A stretch of 21,462 nucleotides of DNA, from positions 1-21,462 of the forward strand of contig DASYVD010000023.1 in assembly GCA_036000545.1 (NCBI GenBank), given 5' to 3'. Made by a program: the position numbers and the translations under genes. This document shows positions 7,984 to 15,086 of this stretch, one piece after another. Numbering within the stretch: the stretch's first letter is position 1; every line of letters begins with the position of its first letter. The notes beneath the pieces are model-generated. The model did no database searches. It saw only the letters and a program-made list of their open reading frames with translations, and had not been told where the DNA came from. The stretch comes from DASYVD01 sp036000545 (GTDB lineage: Bacteria; Actinomycetota; UBA4738; CALAEC01).

Positions 7984-10068
7984 GTGCCGCAGGAGACGAC
8001 AGGATCTTCCGAGCACGGAGAGCGCGGAGGGGCTGCCGAGGAGACGAGACGACGCTCTCAGCTCCTCGCACATCTGGCTCTCGTGGCGCTCGTCGTGGTC
8101 TTGGCTTTCGTGCTCGCCTGGCCTTTCCTCACGGATCCCTCGCGCCTGGCCCACACCCGGGACCCGGCGTGGTACACGTGGAGGACCCGGCTCCTTCTGG
8201 AAGACGATCCTGCCCTTCTCCTAACCAACGAGGGACCGTTCGGGATCCGGACGGGCGGATACCGCGTCACCACGCCGGTCCTGGGCGCCCTCCTCTCTCA
8301 AGTGGCGGGTGTGGACCTGTACAAGTTCACCGTTCTGCTTGAAGTGGGCATCCCGATCCTCGTCGGCCTGGCTCTGGGGGCGTTCGCCTTCCGGCACAAA
8401 CGCGATGCACTGGCTTTCCTCCTCACCGTAGCCATCGTCGTCCCCATCTTCATGACGGTTCCGTTCATCGGCTACATGGACAACCTCCTGGGACTTCTGT
8501 TCCTGGGGCTCGCACTTTTTTTCCTCGAGCCGGCGCGCCAATCCTGGAGTGCCCGGGCAGCGCTGTTCTTGCTGGTGTTCCTGGCCATGCTTACTCACGT
8601 CCCCAGCACCATGGTGTTTGGGGCGGTTATCGGGTCCGGAGGGGCGGTCAGACTGGTCGCCTATCGATTCTCGTTCCGGAGGCTCGCGCGCACGGAAGGA
8701 GCGGTTCTCCTCACCACGGCGGCAGGCATCCTGGCCGGGCTCGCTGCCTGGCATCTGGGAATCTGGGGACCTGCGGCGTCTCTTTCCGAGGCAGCGGTCC
8801 CCCAGCCCTATCCCGCCACGTTCTTCCGGCGATTGCTGTGGAAGTGGTTCCGAGAATCCCGGCTCGAGTTCGTCGTTCCCGTGGCGATGGCGGGGGTGGG
8901 GTGGGTGGCTTGGCAACTGTTCCGGCACCGCTCGATCGACCGGCACTCGGAGTTCTCGGTGCTCGCGACCCTTCCTCTCGTGGGAACGCTGGGGTTTGCC
9001 TTGGGCCTGACCTACCCGTACTACCGGTTCATCAATGTCACACTGGGACCGCTGCTGTTGGTTGGCCTTGGAGCCTGGGCGGTCACCCAGGCAGCCGCGT
9101 CGCTGGGACGGCGGATCGGTGATCGTTGGCGGCTGGTCCAGAGAGCGTCTGCGGCTCTGGTCCTGGTCGGTGTCGGCGTCTACCTCGTCGTGCCGGGAAT
9201 CAGAACATGGGAGGAGCAGGGGCCCTGGATCAACGAGCCCGTCCGCCTGGCCGGCGCGGGGGCGAGTGCGTACGCCTCCGCCTACCCGGGTGCCCCGATC
9301 GTCTTCGTCGTTCACCCGAAGCCCCGACTCCGGTCGTGGGGGAACGCCAAGCAGAGCACCAATTTCCTCTTGGCGGCGCTCGACGGAGATCAGATCGATC
9401 GGGCCTATGTGTTCGTCGGCACCGTGCAGGATTTCCTTGCTCGGCGGCCCACGGTCACCGGCGACCCCACGTTCGACCGGATCTCGCGCGGGTACCTGGC
9501 GTACCTGGGGGCGGAGCTGTCGCGTGCGGGGCGACCGCCCGTGGCCTTCGTCCTCCCTAGCCTCTACCGGACGTCTTCCACTCATTCATCTGGTGCCTTG
9601 ATGGCGCTTGGACTGGACCTGTGGCTCGTCCGAGGGAGCTGGCTGGCCGAGCCGTCGGACGCTGCTATCCGGGACGCCGATCGGGCCATGGAGCTAGAGA
9701 GCCGAGCCAGCCGGGGGGACGGCCCAGGGTTCACCGCCGGTCACATCGGCCGGGTCGCGGGCGGACTTGCTCTGCTCCTGGTCGTCCCTGGGCTGCTCGC
9801 CGCGAGGGGGCTGGGCCTGCGCGACTTCCCCACCCAGCTGGCCCTAGTCCCCGGCGTGTCCCTGGCGCTGTCCGTCGCCGCTGGTGTTCTCGTCGTAGCG
9901 GTCAGGCGAAGCCCGTTCGACGCAACAACCGCATGGACGTCGGTGGTCTTGGCCGTCGCCTGCGCCGCACTGGTGGGGGTGCTCTCATTCCGGTTGACGC
10001 GTCGCAGGTATCGGCACGGGCCGGGCGAGGAGGCCACCGTCGAGGTGGAGCCCGAGCTCAGCCAGTGA
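7984..10068 (+). CDS. Large polytopic membrane protein, GT-C-like layout, not recognised
   Basis: 694 aa from GTG 7984. The start is uncertain: no strong ribosome site, and the first 25 residues are polar. Hydrophobic segments begin at about residue 27 (LLAHLALVALVVVL...) and recur through about residue 410. A soluble stretch of roughly 150 residues follows (from VHPKPRLRSWGNAKQST), then three more hydrophobic segments and a basic, acidic-ending tail. The first outer loop has HTRDPAWYTWRTRLLLEDD; an acidic first loop plus about ten or more helices recalls GT-C glycosyltransferases, but I see no diagnostic signature and do not assign that activity. It is divergent from paralogue 3, and its last 11 nt overlap the end of convergent paralogue 4. 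Confidence 0.75.
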   Translation: MPQETTGSSEHGERGGAAEETRRRSQLLAHLALVALVVVLAFVLAWPFLTDPSRLAHTRDPAWYTWRTRLLLEDDPALLLTNEGPFGIRTGGYRVTTPVLGALLSQVAGVDLYKFTVLLEVGIPILVGLALGAFAFRHKRDALAFLLTVAIVVPIFMTVPFIGYMDNLLGLLFLGLALFFLEPARQSWSARAALFLLVFLAMLTHVPSTMVFGAVIGSGGAVRLVAYRFSFRRLARTEGAVLLTTAAGILAGLAAWHLGIWGPAASLSEAAVPQPYPATFFRRLLWKWFRESRLEFVVPVAMAGVGWVAWQLFRHRSIDRHSEFSVLATLPLVGTLGFALGLTYPYYRFINVTLGPLLLVGLGAWAVTQAAASLGRRIGDRWRLVQRASAALVLVGVGVYLVVPGIRTWEEQGPWINEPVRLAGAGASAYASAYPGAPIVFVVHPKPRLRSWGNAKQSTNFLLAALDGDQIDRAYVFVGTVQDFLARRPTVTGDPTFDRISRGYLAYLGAELSRAGRPPVAFVLPSLYRTSSTHSSGALMALGLDLWLVRGSWLAEPSDAAIRDADRAMELESRASRGDGPGFTAGHIGRVAGGLALLLVVPGLLAARGLGLRDFPTQLALVPGVSLALSVAAGVLVVAVRRSPFDATTAWTSVVLAVACAALVGVLSFRLTRRRYRHGPGEEATVEVEPELSQ

Positions 10069-11812
10069 GCAGATCGGCGAAGCCAACGACGGGCCCGGTC
10101 AGGTCGCCCTCCGGAAACGCGCTCTCCCCGAACGAGCTCAGATCGGCCTCTCTCAGGGAGGCGATGAACGCACCTGGGAAGACCGCCGCGAAAACCCGGC
10201 GATCTGCGACCTCCGAGGGCACCAGGTCCACGTCGGCGTCCGCCGGAAGTACATCGCGGTACCGAAGCGTGGCAATGTACCGGGCAACGTCCTCGGGATC
10301 GATCCCCGCGTCTTCTACGACGTCCATGTCCAGAAAGATGCCCGATGGTGAGGTCCGTTCCACGATGGGACGCCGGAAGTACTCGACGACGCGGAGTCCC
10401 ACCACATCCGGGTCGATCCGAACTCCGCCCTTCGTCTCTGGAATGGGGGTCTGCCCGTGGTCTGCGGTGACCGCCAGGACGTAACGGTCCGCTCCCACGC
10501 GCTGGTCCAGAAGGTCGATGAGATCTCCGAGCACTTGGTCTTGGGCCCGAAGCACCTCCTCCTCCTCAGGGGCGACCATGTTCCAGATGTGCCCCCCGAA
10601 GTCCGTGGGCTTCAGCTCGACGAAGAGGAAGTCCGTCAGCTCGTCGCGACCGACGGGCTCGCTGTTCAATATTTCGCCCAAAGCGTCGCCCTGGTACTTC
10701 ACGAAGGCCGACGTTCCGGGGACCACGCTGGGGTCCGTCAGGTCGCGGCCCATCCAAACCTCGTCCAGGGCTCCGTCCACCCCGTCCAGCTCGCGCAGGT
10801 GGCGATCGAGCACGTCCCGGCCTGGGAGTGAGCCCGGCAGGTCGTAGACGTCCTCGTTGATCCAGAACCGCTCTTGCTCGCGCTCCCAGAGGACCCCAAC
10901 GTCCCGGTCACCGTCCCGGGCCTCCGCGCCCTTGCCCATCATCCCGAGGTGCCACGACTCGTAGCCGAGGAGACCCACCCACGGTCGGTTCCCGTTGGCT
11001 CGGTCCCACCCGTCCGCAACGGTCTCCGCCTCGAGCAGGCGGGGGTCCCCCCGATTGAAGTAGATCTCGTCGACGGTGCCGTCGGGGAGCCGTCCCACGT
11101 TCTCAGAGAGGCCATGCCGCCTCGGATACACGCCCGTTCCCATGTTGGCGTGGATCGCAGCGGTGACGGCGGGCGCGGAGCCGATCGTGGCGTTCGTGTA
11201 CGCGGTTCCCCTCGCCGCCAGCCCTCGCTGCTCCGGCCAGGCACCCGGCCACTGGGCCAGGAGGTTCCAGCCTCCCCCGTCGTACGCCACCAGCACGATG
11301 AGGCGGGGACGCTGGGCGCGGCGGGCTGCCGGAAGCAGCCCTTCCTCGAGCACCGCTCCGTCGGTATCGCCGAACCGCATCCCCAGGAGTTCGGCGAACG
11401 TTGGTGCCAGACTCGTGAGGTCGACCGAGCGGTTGGAGACGATCCCCGCACGAACGTACCCGGGTCCGTAGATGATCAACGGCACGCGCTGGTGGTAATC
11501 CCAGGGCGTGGGGTGGGTGCTGCGCGGATCCCTCCGGCCCTCCGCGAGGGTCCTGCCGCTCCACCGGACAACCACGTTCCAGGGGTTGGGGATGAAGGTG
11601 ATCTCGGGAGAGCGTCCGGCGACGTAACCCCGCTGGAGGTGGACCATCACGTCGCGCCCCACCGCGTCAGCCATCTGTCTCATCGTCGGGGCTCCATCGG
11701 GAGGGCCCTTGGGCGGGGCGTTCGTGCACGCCGGAGCGGCCAAGGCCAGGACCAGGGTGGCCGTGGCCGATAGGGCCCGCGCGCGAGACGTGCGACCTCC
11801 CAGGATGATCAT
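10058..11812 (-). CDS. Permuted alkaline-phosphatase-superfamily lipoprotein, phosphodiesterase-like (paralogue 4, divergent)
   Basis: 584-aa exported hydrolase, ATG 11812 with AAGGGGAG directly before it. The signal peptide ends in APAC (C29). Motifs: GRSPEITFIPNPWN, STHPTPWDYHQRVP (H100), SLAPTFAELLG, VLVAYDGGGWN (D178), AVTAAIHANMGTG (T217, H221), YPRRHGLSEN, D404-F-G-G-H408, TADHG (D451, H452). It differs from paralogues 1-3 in three ways. It keeps an Asn exactly 21 residues after the nucleophile (N238), as NPP and PafA enzymes do. It has no cysteine other than the lipobox one. It has a C-terminal extension of about 30 residues beyond the shared FPG block. It is the most canonical and probably the best candidate for a standard phosphoesterase. 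It is divergent from the dead copy at 11949. Confidence 0.87.
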   Translation of the reverse strand: MIILGGRTSRARALSATATLVLALAAPACTNAPPKGPPDGAPTMRQMADAVGRDVMVHLQRGYVAGRSPEITFIPNPWNVVVRWSGRTLAEGRRDPRSTHPTPWDYHQRVPLIIYGPGYVRAGIVSNRSVDLTSLAPTFAELLGMRFGDTDGAVLEEGLLPAARRAQRPRLIVLVAYDGGGWNLLAQWPGAWPEQRGLAARGTAYTNATIGSAPAVTAAIHANMGTGVYPRRHGLSENVGRLPDGTVDEIYFNRGDPRLLEAETVADGWDRANGNRPWVGLLGYESWHLGMMGKGAEARDGDRDVGVLWEREQERFWINEDVYDLPGSLPGRDVLDRHLRELDGVDGALDEVWMGRDLTDPSVVPGTSAFVKYQGDALGEILNSEPVGRDELTDFLFVELKPTDFGGHIWNMVAPEEEEVLRAQDQVLGDLIDLLDQRVGADRYVLAVTADHGQTPIPETKGGVRIDPDVVGLRVVEYFRRPIVERTSPSGIFLDMDVVEDAGIDPEDVARYIATLRYRDVLPADADVDLVPSEVADRRVFAAVFPGAFIASLREADLSSFGESAFPEGDLTGPVVGFADLLTG

Positions 11813-11836
11813 CTCCCCTTGTGAATCGAGATCGGC

Positions 11837-11859
11837 GCTCGGGAGCTCGGTTCCCGAGC
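11837..11859. repeat. Perfect 8-bp inverted repeat in the divergent region before paralogue 4
   Basis: GCTCGGGA (11837-11844) and TCCCGAGC (11852-11859) are perfect inverted copies around a 7-bp centre. If transcription of paralogue 4 starts from the -10-like TAGGAT at 11877-11872 (minus strand), this would form a hairpin in its leader, about 25 nt before the ATG. As DNA it could be a dimeric repressor site. Which of the two cannot be told. Confidence 0.5.
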
Positions 11860-11930
11860 AATCGCCGGGTCATCCTATCGAGGCGGCGCCGCTGGAGGCC
11901 CATTACGGCTGTTTTGGCTCACGCCTGCCC

Positions 11931-11936
11931 TAGAAT
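11931..11936 (+). promoter_or_regulatory. -10 box of the pseudoenzyme-permease operon
   Basis: TAGAAT, close to consensus, lies 12 nt before ATG 11949, so the leader would be only about 5-6 nt. GAGG at 11938-11941 would serve as a ribosome site only if transcription starts further upstream. No clear -35 box is seen. Confidence 0.45.
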
Positions 11937-11948
11937 CGAGGCTCAATC

Positions 11949-13280
11949 ATGCTGGTCCAGCGCCGGACGCTCCTTCTGCTGGCAGTCCTCGCCTTGCTCG
12001 CCGCCCCCGCGATCGCGCTCAGAGCGGCCTGCGTCGGTCGGTCGTGCCGAGCGCCCCAGGCCGTTCCCAAGGTTCCCTTCTGCTCGCTGCCGGCCGAGAC
12101 GCGCGACCGGATCGCAGCGGGCTTCCGCGAGGAGCGATCCCCGGACATCCTCGCGGTCACCGGGTCGGAGCGCGTCGTCGGCGGAACCGGGCTTCCCGCG
12201 GCATCCCCGTGGCCGTCGGTGGAGGCGCCCAATTCGGCGAGGGTCCCCATCGTGTTCTGGGGGGCGGGCGTCGACCCCACGGCCGAGGTCCCCGCGGGGA
12301 CCGGGCTCCGTGACGTGGCTCCGACACTCGCATCTCTCATTCGATTCCCCATCCCCCACCCCGAGGTTCGATCGGGCCAGGAGGTAGTCGGGATCGCGTC
12401 CGGGGAGCGTCCCCGCCTCCTCCTGATGGTCGTGTGGAAGGACGTCGGCACCGAGGATTTGGAGGACGCTGCCGGGCGTTGGCCGGAACTGGCCCGGTTC
12501 CTGTCGGGTGGAGTCGGCACGCTGAACGGTGACGTTGGCTCGCTCCCCCTCGACTCCGCGGCGGCTCTCTCGACGCTGGGGACGGGCGGCCTCCCCGCCG
12601 AACACGGCATCACGGGCACCCTTCTGCGAGACGGCAACCGCGTGGTCCGAGCGTGGAGCCGGGGGGCGCCGGTCTCGATCATCGCCACGCTCGCCGACGA
12701 TCTCGACGAGCGGCTACGGCAGCGCCCCATGATCGGCCTGGTCGGCACCACCCGCGCCGATCGGGGTGCCACCGGGGGGAACTGGTACCTGGCCGGTGAC
12801 CGGGACGACATCGTCATCGCCACCCACCCTAGGGCCCAGGCCTCCGCGGCGACGAGCCTCCTCCGGGCGGGGTACGGTGCCGACGGCGTGCCGGACCTGC
12901 TCGTGGTGGCGATGGATGGCTCGATCCCTCGAATGGACGCCGCTCTCGGCCGAGTGGTCCGGGCGGCTCGGCGTATTGTGGGAGGCTCGGTTTCGGTGGT
13001 GGTGACGGCGACGGGGTCGATGGGTGGACCGTCCGCTGAGGGGGAGGTCCTCGCTCATCGGCTGCGCGAGGAAGTGGAGGGGGCCCTGTCGGTGACGGGG
13101 CCGGTGATCAAGGGAGTCGCGCTCGGAGGGTTCTTCCTGAACCAGCGAGCCCTGGTGGATACCGGAGTCACCGCCGAGGACGTCCTCCGGGAGCTTCGGG
13201 CGCTGCCCGCTCGCCGGGGCGGCCGGCTCCTCGCCGACGCGTTCCCGGGCATCGCCGTGACGCTGGCGAGGTACTGCTGA
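11949..13280 (+). CDS. Catalytically dead paralogue of the permuted phosphodiesterase family (pseudoenzyme)
   Basis: 443 aa with an N-terminal signal sequence (LLLLAVLALLAAPAIA). It aligns with paralogues 1-4 over its whole length: FCSLP (C45), RSPDILAV, ASPW, RVPIVFWGAGV, DVAPTLASLI, LLLMVVWKDVG, STLGTGGLPAEHG, GVPDLLVVAMDG, VVVTATGSMGG, DAFPG and a terminal Cys (C443). Every metal position is changed: the N-terminal His is Ala (about 84), the first Asp is Lys164, the D-x-x-x-H block is missing, and the DH of TADHG is Thr355-Gly356. The nucleophile position is Ser203 and the following His is Leu207. The frame is intact, so it is not simple decay. It probably binds or scaffolds rather than hydrolyses. 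Its stop overlaps the ATG of the permease by 1 nt, so it is coupled to it. Confidence 0.8.
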   Translation: MLVQRRTLLLLAVLALLAAPAIALRAACVGRSCRAPQAVPKVPFCSLPAETRDRIAAGFREERSPDILAVTGSERVVGGTGLPAASPWPSVEAPNSARVPIVFWGAGVDPTAEVPAGTGLRDVAPTLASLIRFPIPHPEVRSGQEVVGIASGERPRLLLMVVWKDVGTEDLEDAAGRWPELARFLSGGVGTLNGDVGSLPLDSAAALSTLGTGGLPAEHGITGTLLRDGNRVVRAWSRGAPVSIIATLADDLDERLRQRPMIGLVGTTRADRGATGGNWYLAGDRDDIVIATHPRAQASAATSLLRAGYGADGVPDLLVVAMDGSIPRMDAALGRVVRAARRIVGGSVSVVVTATGSMGGPSAEGEVLAHRLREEVEGALSVTGPVIKGVALGGFFLNQRALVDTGVTAEDVLRELRALPARRGGRLLADAFPGIAVTLARYC

Positions 13281-14305
13281 TGGATCTCATCGGGACCGTG
13301 CGGCGAGAGGCTCCCGGGAGGGCCGCGGGGCCGGCTCCGCGAACGTGGCCCATCGTCCTCGTGGTCGTGCTGGCGCTGGGAGTGACGTCTCTGGTGGTCC
13401 GGTGGGCCGCGTCCTCTCGGTTTCCCCAGGTGGACAACTTCTTCCTGATCTTTGGCTCCCTCCTGATCGAGGCGTTCCCCTTTGTGGTCCTGGGGGCCCT
13501 CGTGTCGGCTGTCATCGAGGTTTTCGTCCCGGTGCGAGTCTTCGAACGGCTGGCCCGCGTGCCAGGGTTTCTCCAGGTCCCCATGGCAGGACTGGGGGGA
13601 TTCGCCTTCCCGGTGTGCGAATGCGGATCGGTACCGGTGGCCCGCCGGCTGGTGGTCAAAGGGCTTCGCCCCTCGGCGGCGGTGACGTTCATGCTCGCTG
13701 CCCCAATCCTCAATCCCGTGGTCCTGGGGGCAACGGCCATCGCCTACCGGGGACGGGAGCTCATGTGGGCCATGGTGCTCGGACGGGCCGTCCTGGGACT
13801 GCTGGCGGCGATGGCGGTGGGATGGGTAGTGGGGCGGCGGAGCCGTGAGGAGCTCCTCGCGAAAGGCCGCGCCCACGACCACGAAGACGTGGAGCCTGGC
13901 GAGCGGCGGTGGTCGGCGTTCTCCGGGCAGATGGCGGGCGACCTGGTGATGCTGGGCCGGTACTTGGTCGTCGGGGCCGCCGTGGCGGCGGCCCTCCAGA
14001 CCTTCATCCCCCAGTCGTTCCTTGGTGGGCTGGCCGGGACCCCGGTGCTCAACCTGGTGGCCCTCATGGGCCTGGCCGCCGTCCTGTCGCTGTGCTCCGA
14101 ATCCGACGCCTTCGTGGCCGCGTCGTTCGTCCAGTTCGGGCCCGCGGCCCAGCTGGCCTTCCTCGTGTTCGGGCCGATGATCGACGCGAAGCTGGTGCTT
14201 CTCTACTCGGGAGCCTTCGGGAAAGCCTTCACCAGGACCACCGCGATCGTCGCCGCCGCGGTGACCCTGGTGGGAGCGTTGTGGCTGGAGGTGCTCATCG
14301 GATGA
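13280..14305 (+). CDS. ArsP/YraQ-family (DUF318) permease
   Basis: Polytopic permease of 341 aa from PF03773. After a short polar N-terminus come about eight hydrophobic segments in two halves. The first half carries the signature FPVCECGSVPVARRLVVKG (C113, C115), followed by AAPILNPVVLG. The second half carries SLCSESDAFVAASF and FGPMIDAKLVLLYSG, also typical. A hydrophilic His/Glu-rich linker (AHDHEDVEPGE, about residue 200) lies between them and could bind metal. Family members move metals, metalloids or organo-arsenicals; the substrate here is unknown. It starts in the stop codon of the pseudoenzyme gene and overlaps the next gene by 4 nt (ATGA), so all three form one operon. Confidence 0.9.
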   Translation: MDLIGTVRREAPGRAAGPAPRTWPIVLVVVLALGVTSLVVRWAASSRFPQVDNFFLIFGSLLIEAFPFVVLGALVSAVIEVFVPVRVFERLARVPGFLQVPMAGLGGFAFPVCECGSVPVARRLVVKGLRPSAAVTFMLAAPILNPVVLGATAIAYRGRELMWAMVLGRAVLGLLAAMAVGWVVGRRSREELLAKGRAHDHEDVEPGERRWSAFSGQMAGDLVMLGRYLVVGAAVAAALQTFIPQSFLGGLAGTPVLNLVALMGLAAVLSLCSESDAFVAASFVQFGPAAQLAFLVFGPMIDAKLVLLYSGAFGKAFTRTTAIVAAAVTLVGALWLEVLIG

Positions 14306-15006
14306 ACCGATCGTGGAGCTCTCAACGGGTCGCCACCGGCGCCGTCCTTGCCGCCTGGGCGGCCCTGTTCTGGTTCGTCCTCCTGACCGGCCGGACGCCC
14401 CTGTATCTTTCATCCCGCACGGCCTGGGTGGCTCCCCTCGGCGCCGCCCTCCTCACCGTGGCCGCTGGAGGAAGGCTCCTGTCCGCGCGAGTTCGTCGTC
14501 CCACCGGGCTCGGCCGGGGCACTGCCTGGCGCCTGGGTTTCCTGGTCCTCCCGGTCGTGGTCCTGTTGGTACTGCCCCCGACCACCCTGGGGTCCTACGC
14601 GGCGTCGCGCCGTTCCCTCGTCGGGGGGGCGTTCGGGGCTTCCCCCGGCGACGTGTCCACCGGCGAGGTGACCCTGGCCGACGTGGCGGCGGCGATGTGG
14701 TCCCCGGAGGCGTCGGAAGCCCTTACCGAGCGGGCCGGGAGCCGGGTGACCTTTGTGGGGATCGTGGTGCGCCGAGAAGGGATGCCGGCAGACGAGTTCT
14801 ACCTCACCCGGTTCATCATGACCTGCTGTGTGGCCGACGCCTTGAGCGTTCAGGTCCGTGTGGTCGGAGCGCCCCCGGGGATGTTCCACGAGGACCAATG
14901 GGTCCAGGTTGTCGGCACGATCTACCCCCTCGGCCGGGAGGTCGTCGTCCAGGCCTCGGAGATCACCCGTGTGCCCCGCCCCGCCCGGCCGTACCTTCAG
15001 GTCTGA
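14302..15006 (+). CDS. TIGR03943-family (DUF1980) partner of the permease
   Basis: 234 aa, chosen from ATG 14302, whose ATGA overlaps the permease stop; the same frame is open upstream, but that is shadow sequence. Layout: two or three hydrophobic segments in the first 100 residues, then a soluble OB-fold-like region (VTFVGIVVRREG, residues 149-160) with the signature FYLTRFIMTCCVADALSV (C175, C176). This RF-x-MTCCxADA motif is diagnostic of the proteins encoded beside DUF318 permeases (YcgQ-like in Bacillus). It probably works with the permease as a membrane complex. The vicinal cysteines may bind metal, which is inference. Confidence 0.9.
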   Translation: MNRSWSSQRVATGAVLAAWAALFWFVLLTGRTPLYLSSRTAWVAPLGAALLTVAAGGRLLSARVRRPTGLGRGTAWRLGFLVLPVVVLLVLPPTTLGSYAASRRSLVGGAFGASPGDVSTGEVTLADVAAAMWSPEASEALTERAGSRVTFVGIVVRREGMPADEFYLTRFIMTCCVADALSVQVRVVGAPPGMFHEDQWVQVVGTIYPLGREVVVQASEITRVPRPARPYLQV

Positions 15007-15044
15007 GCGCCCTTCACCGCTGAGAGGAACGGGGGAGGTTGCTC

Positions 15045-15050
15045 TAGAAT
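15045..15050 (+). promoter_or_regulatory. -10 box of the sqdB operon
   Basis: TAGAAT, identical to the -10 box before 11949. It abuts an ATG at 15051, so transcription would start near 15057, downstream of that ATG. This supports ATG 15087 as the true start with a leader of about 30 nt. The -35 region (TGAGAG, 18 nt upstream) is weak. Confidence 0.45.
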
Positions 15051-15086
15051 ATGGCGACCTCGACCAAGGACCGGACGGAACGACCG

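Noticed and set aside
11949..13280. Calling the dead paralogue a pseudogene
   Set aside because: The frame is intact, it has a signal sequence and a promoter-like -10 box, and it is start/stop-coupled to the permease, which suggests a functional non-enzymatic protein.
13909..14301. Upstream extension of the TIGR03943-family gene
   Set aside because: It is a shadow of the permease in another frame. ATG 14302 in the ATGA overlap gives the expected family N-terminus.
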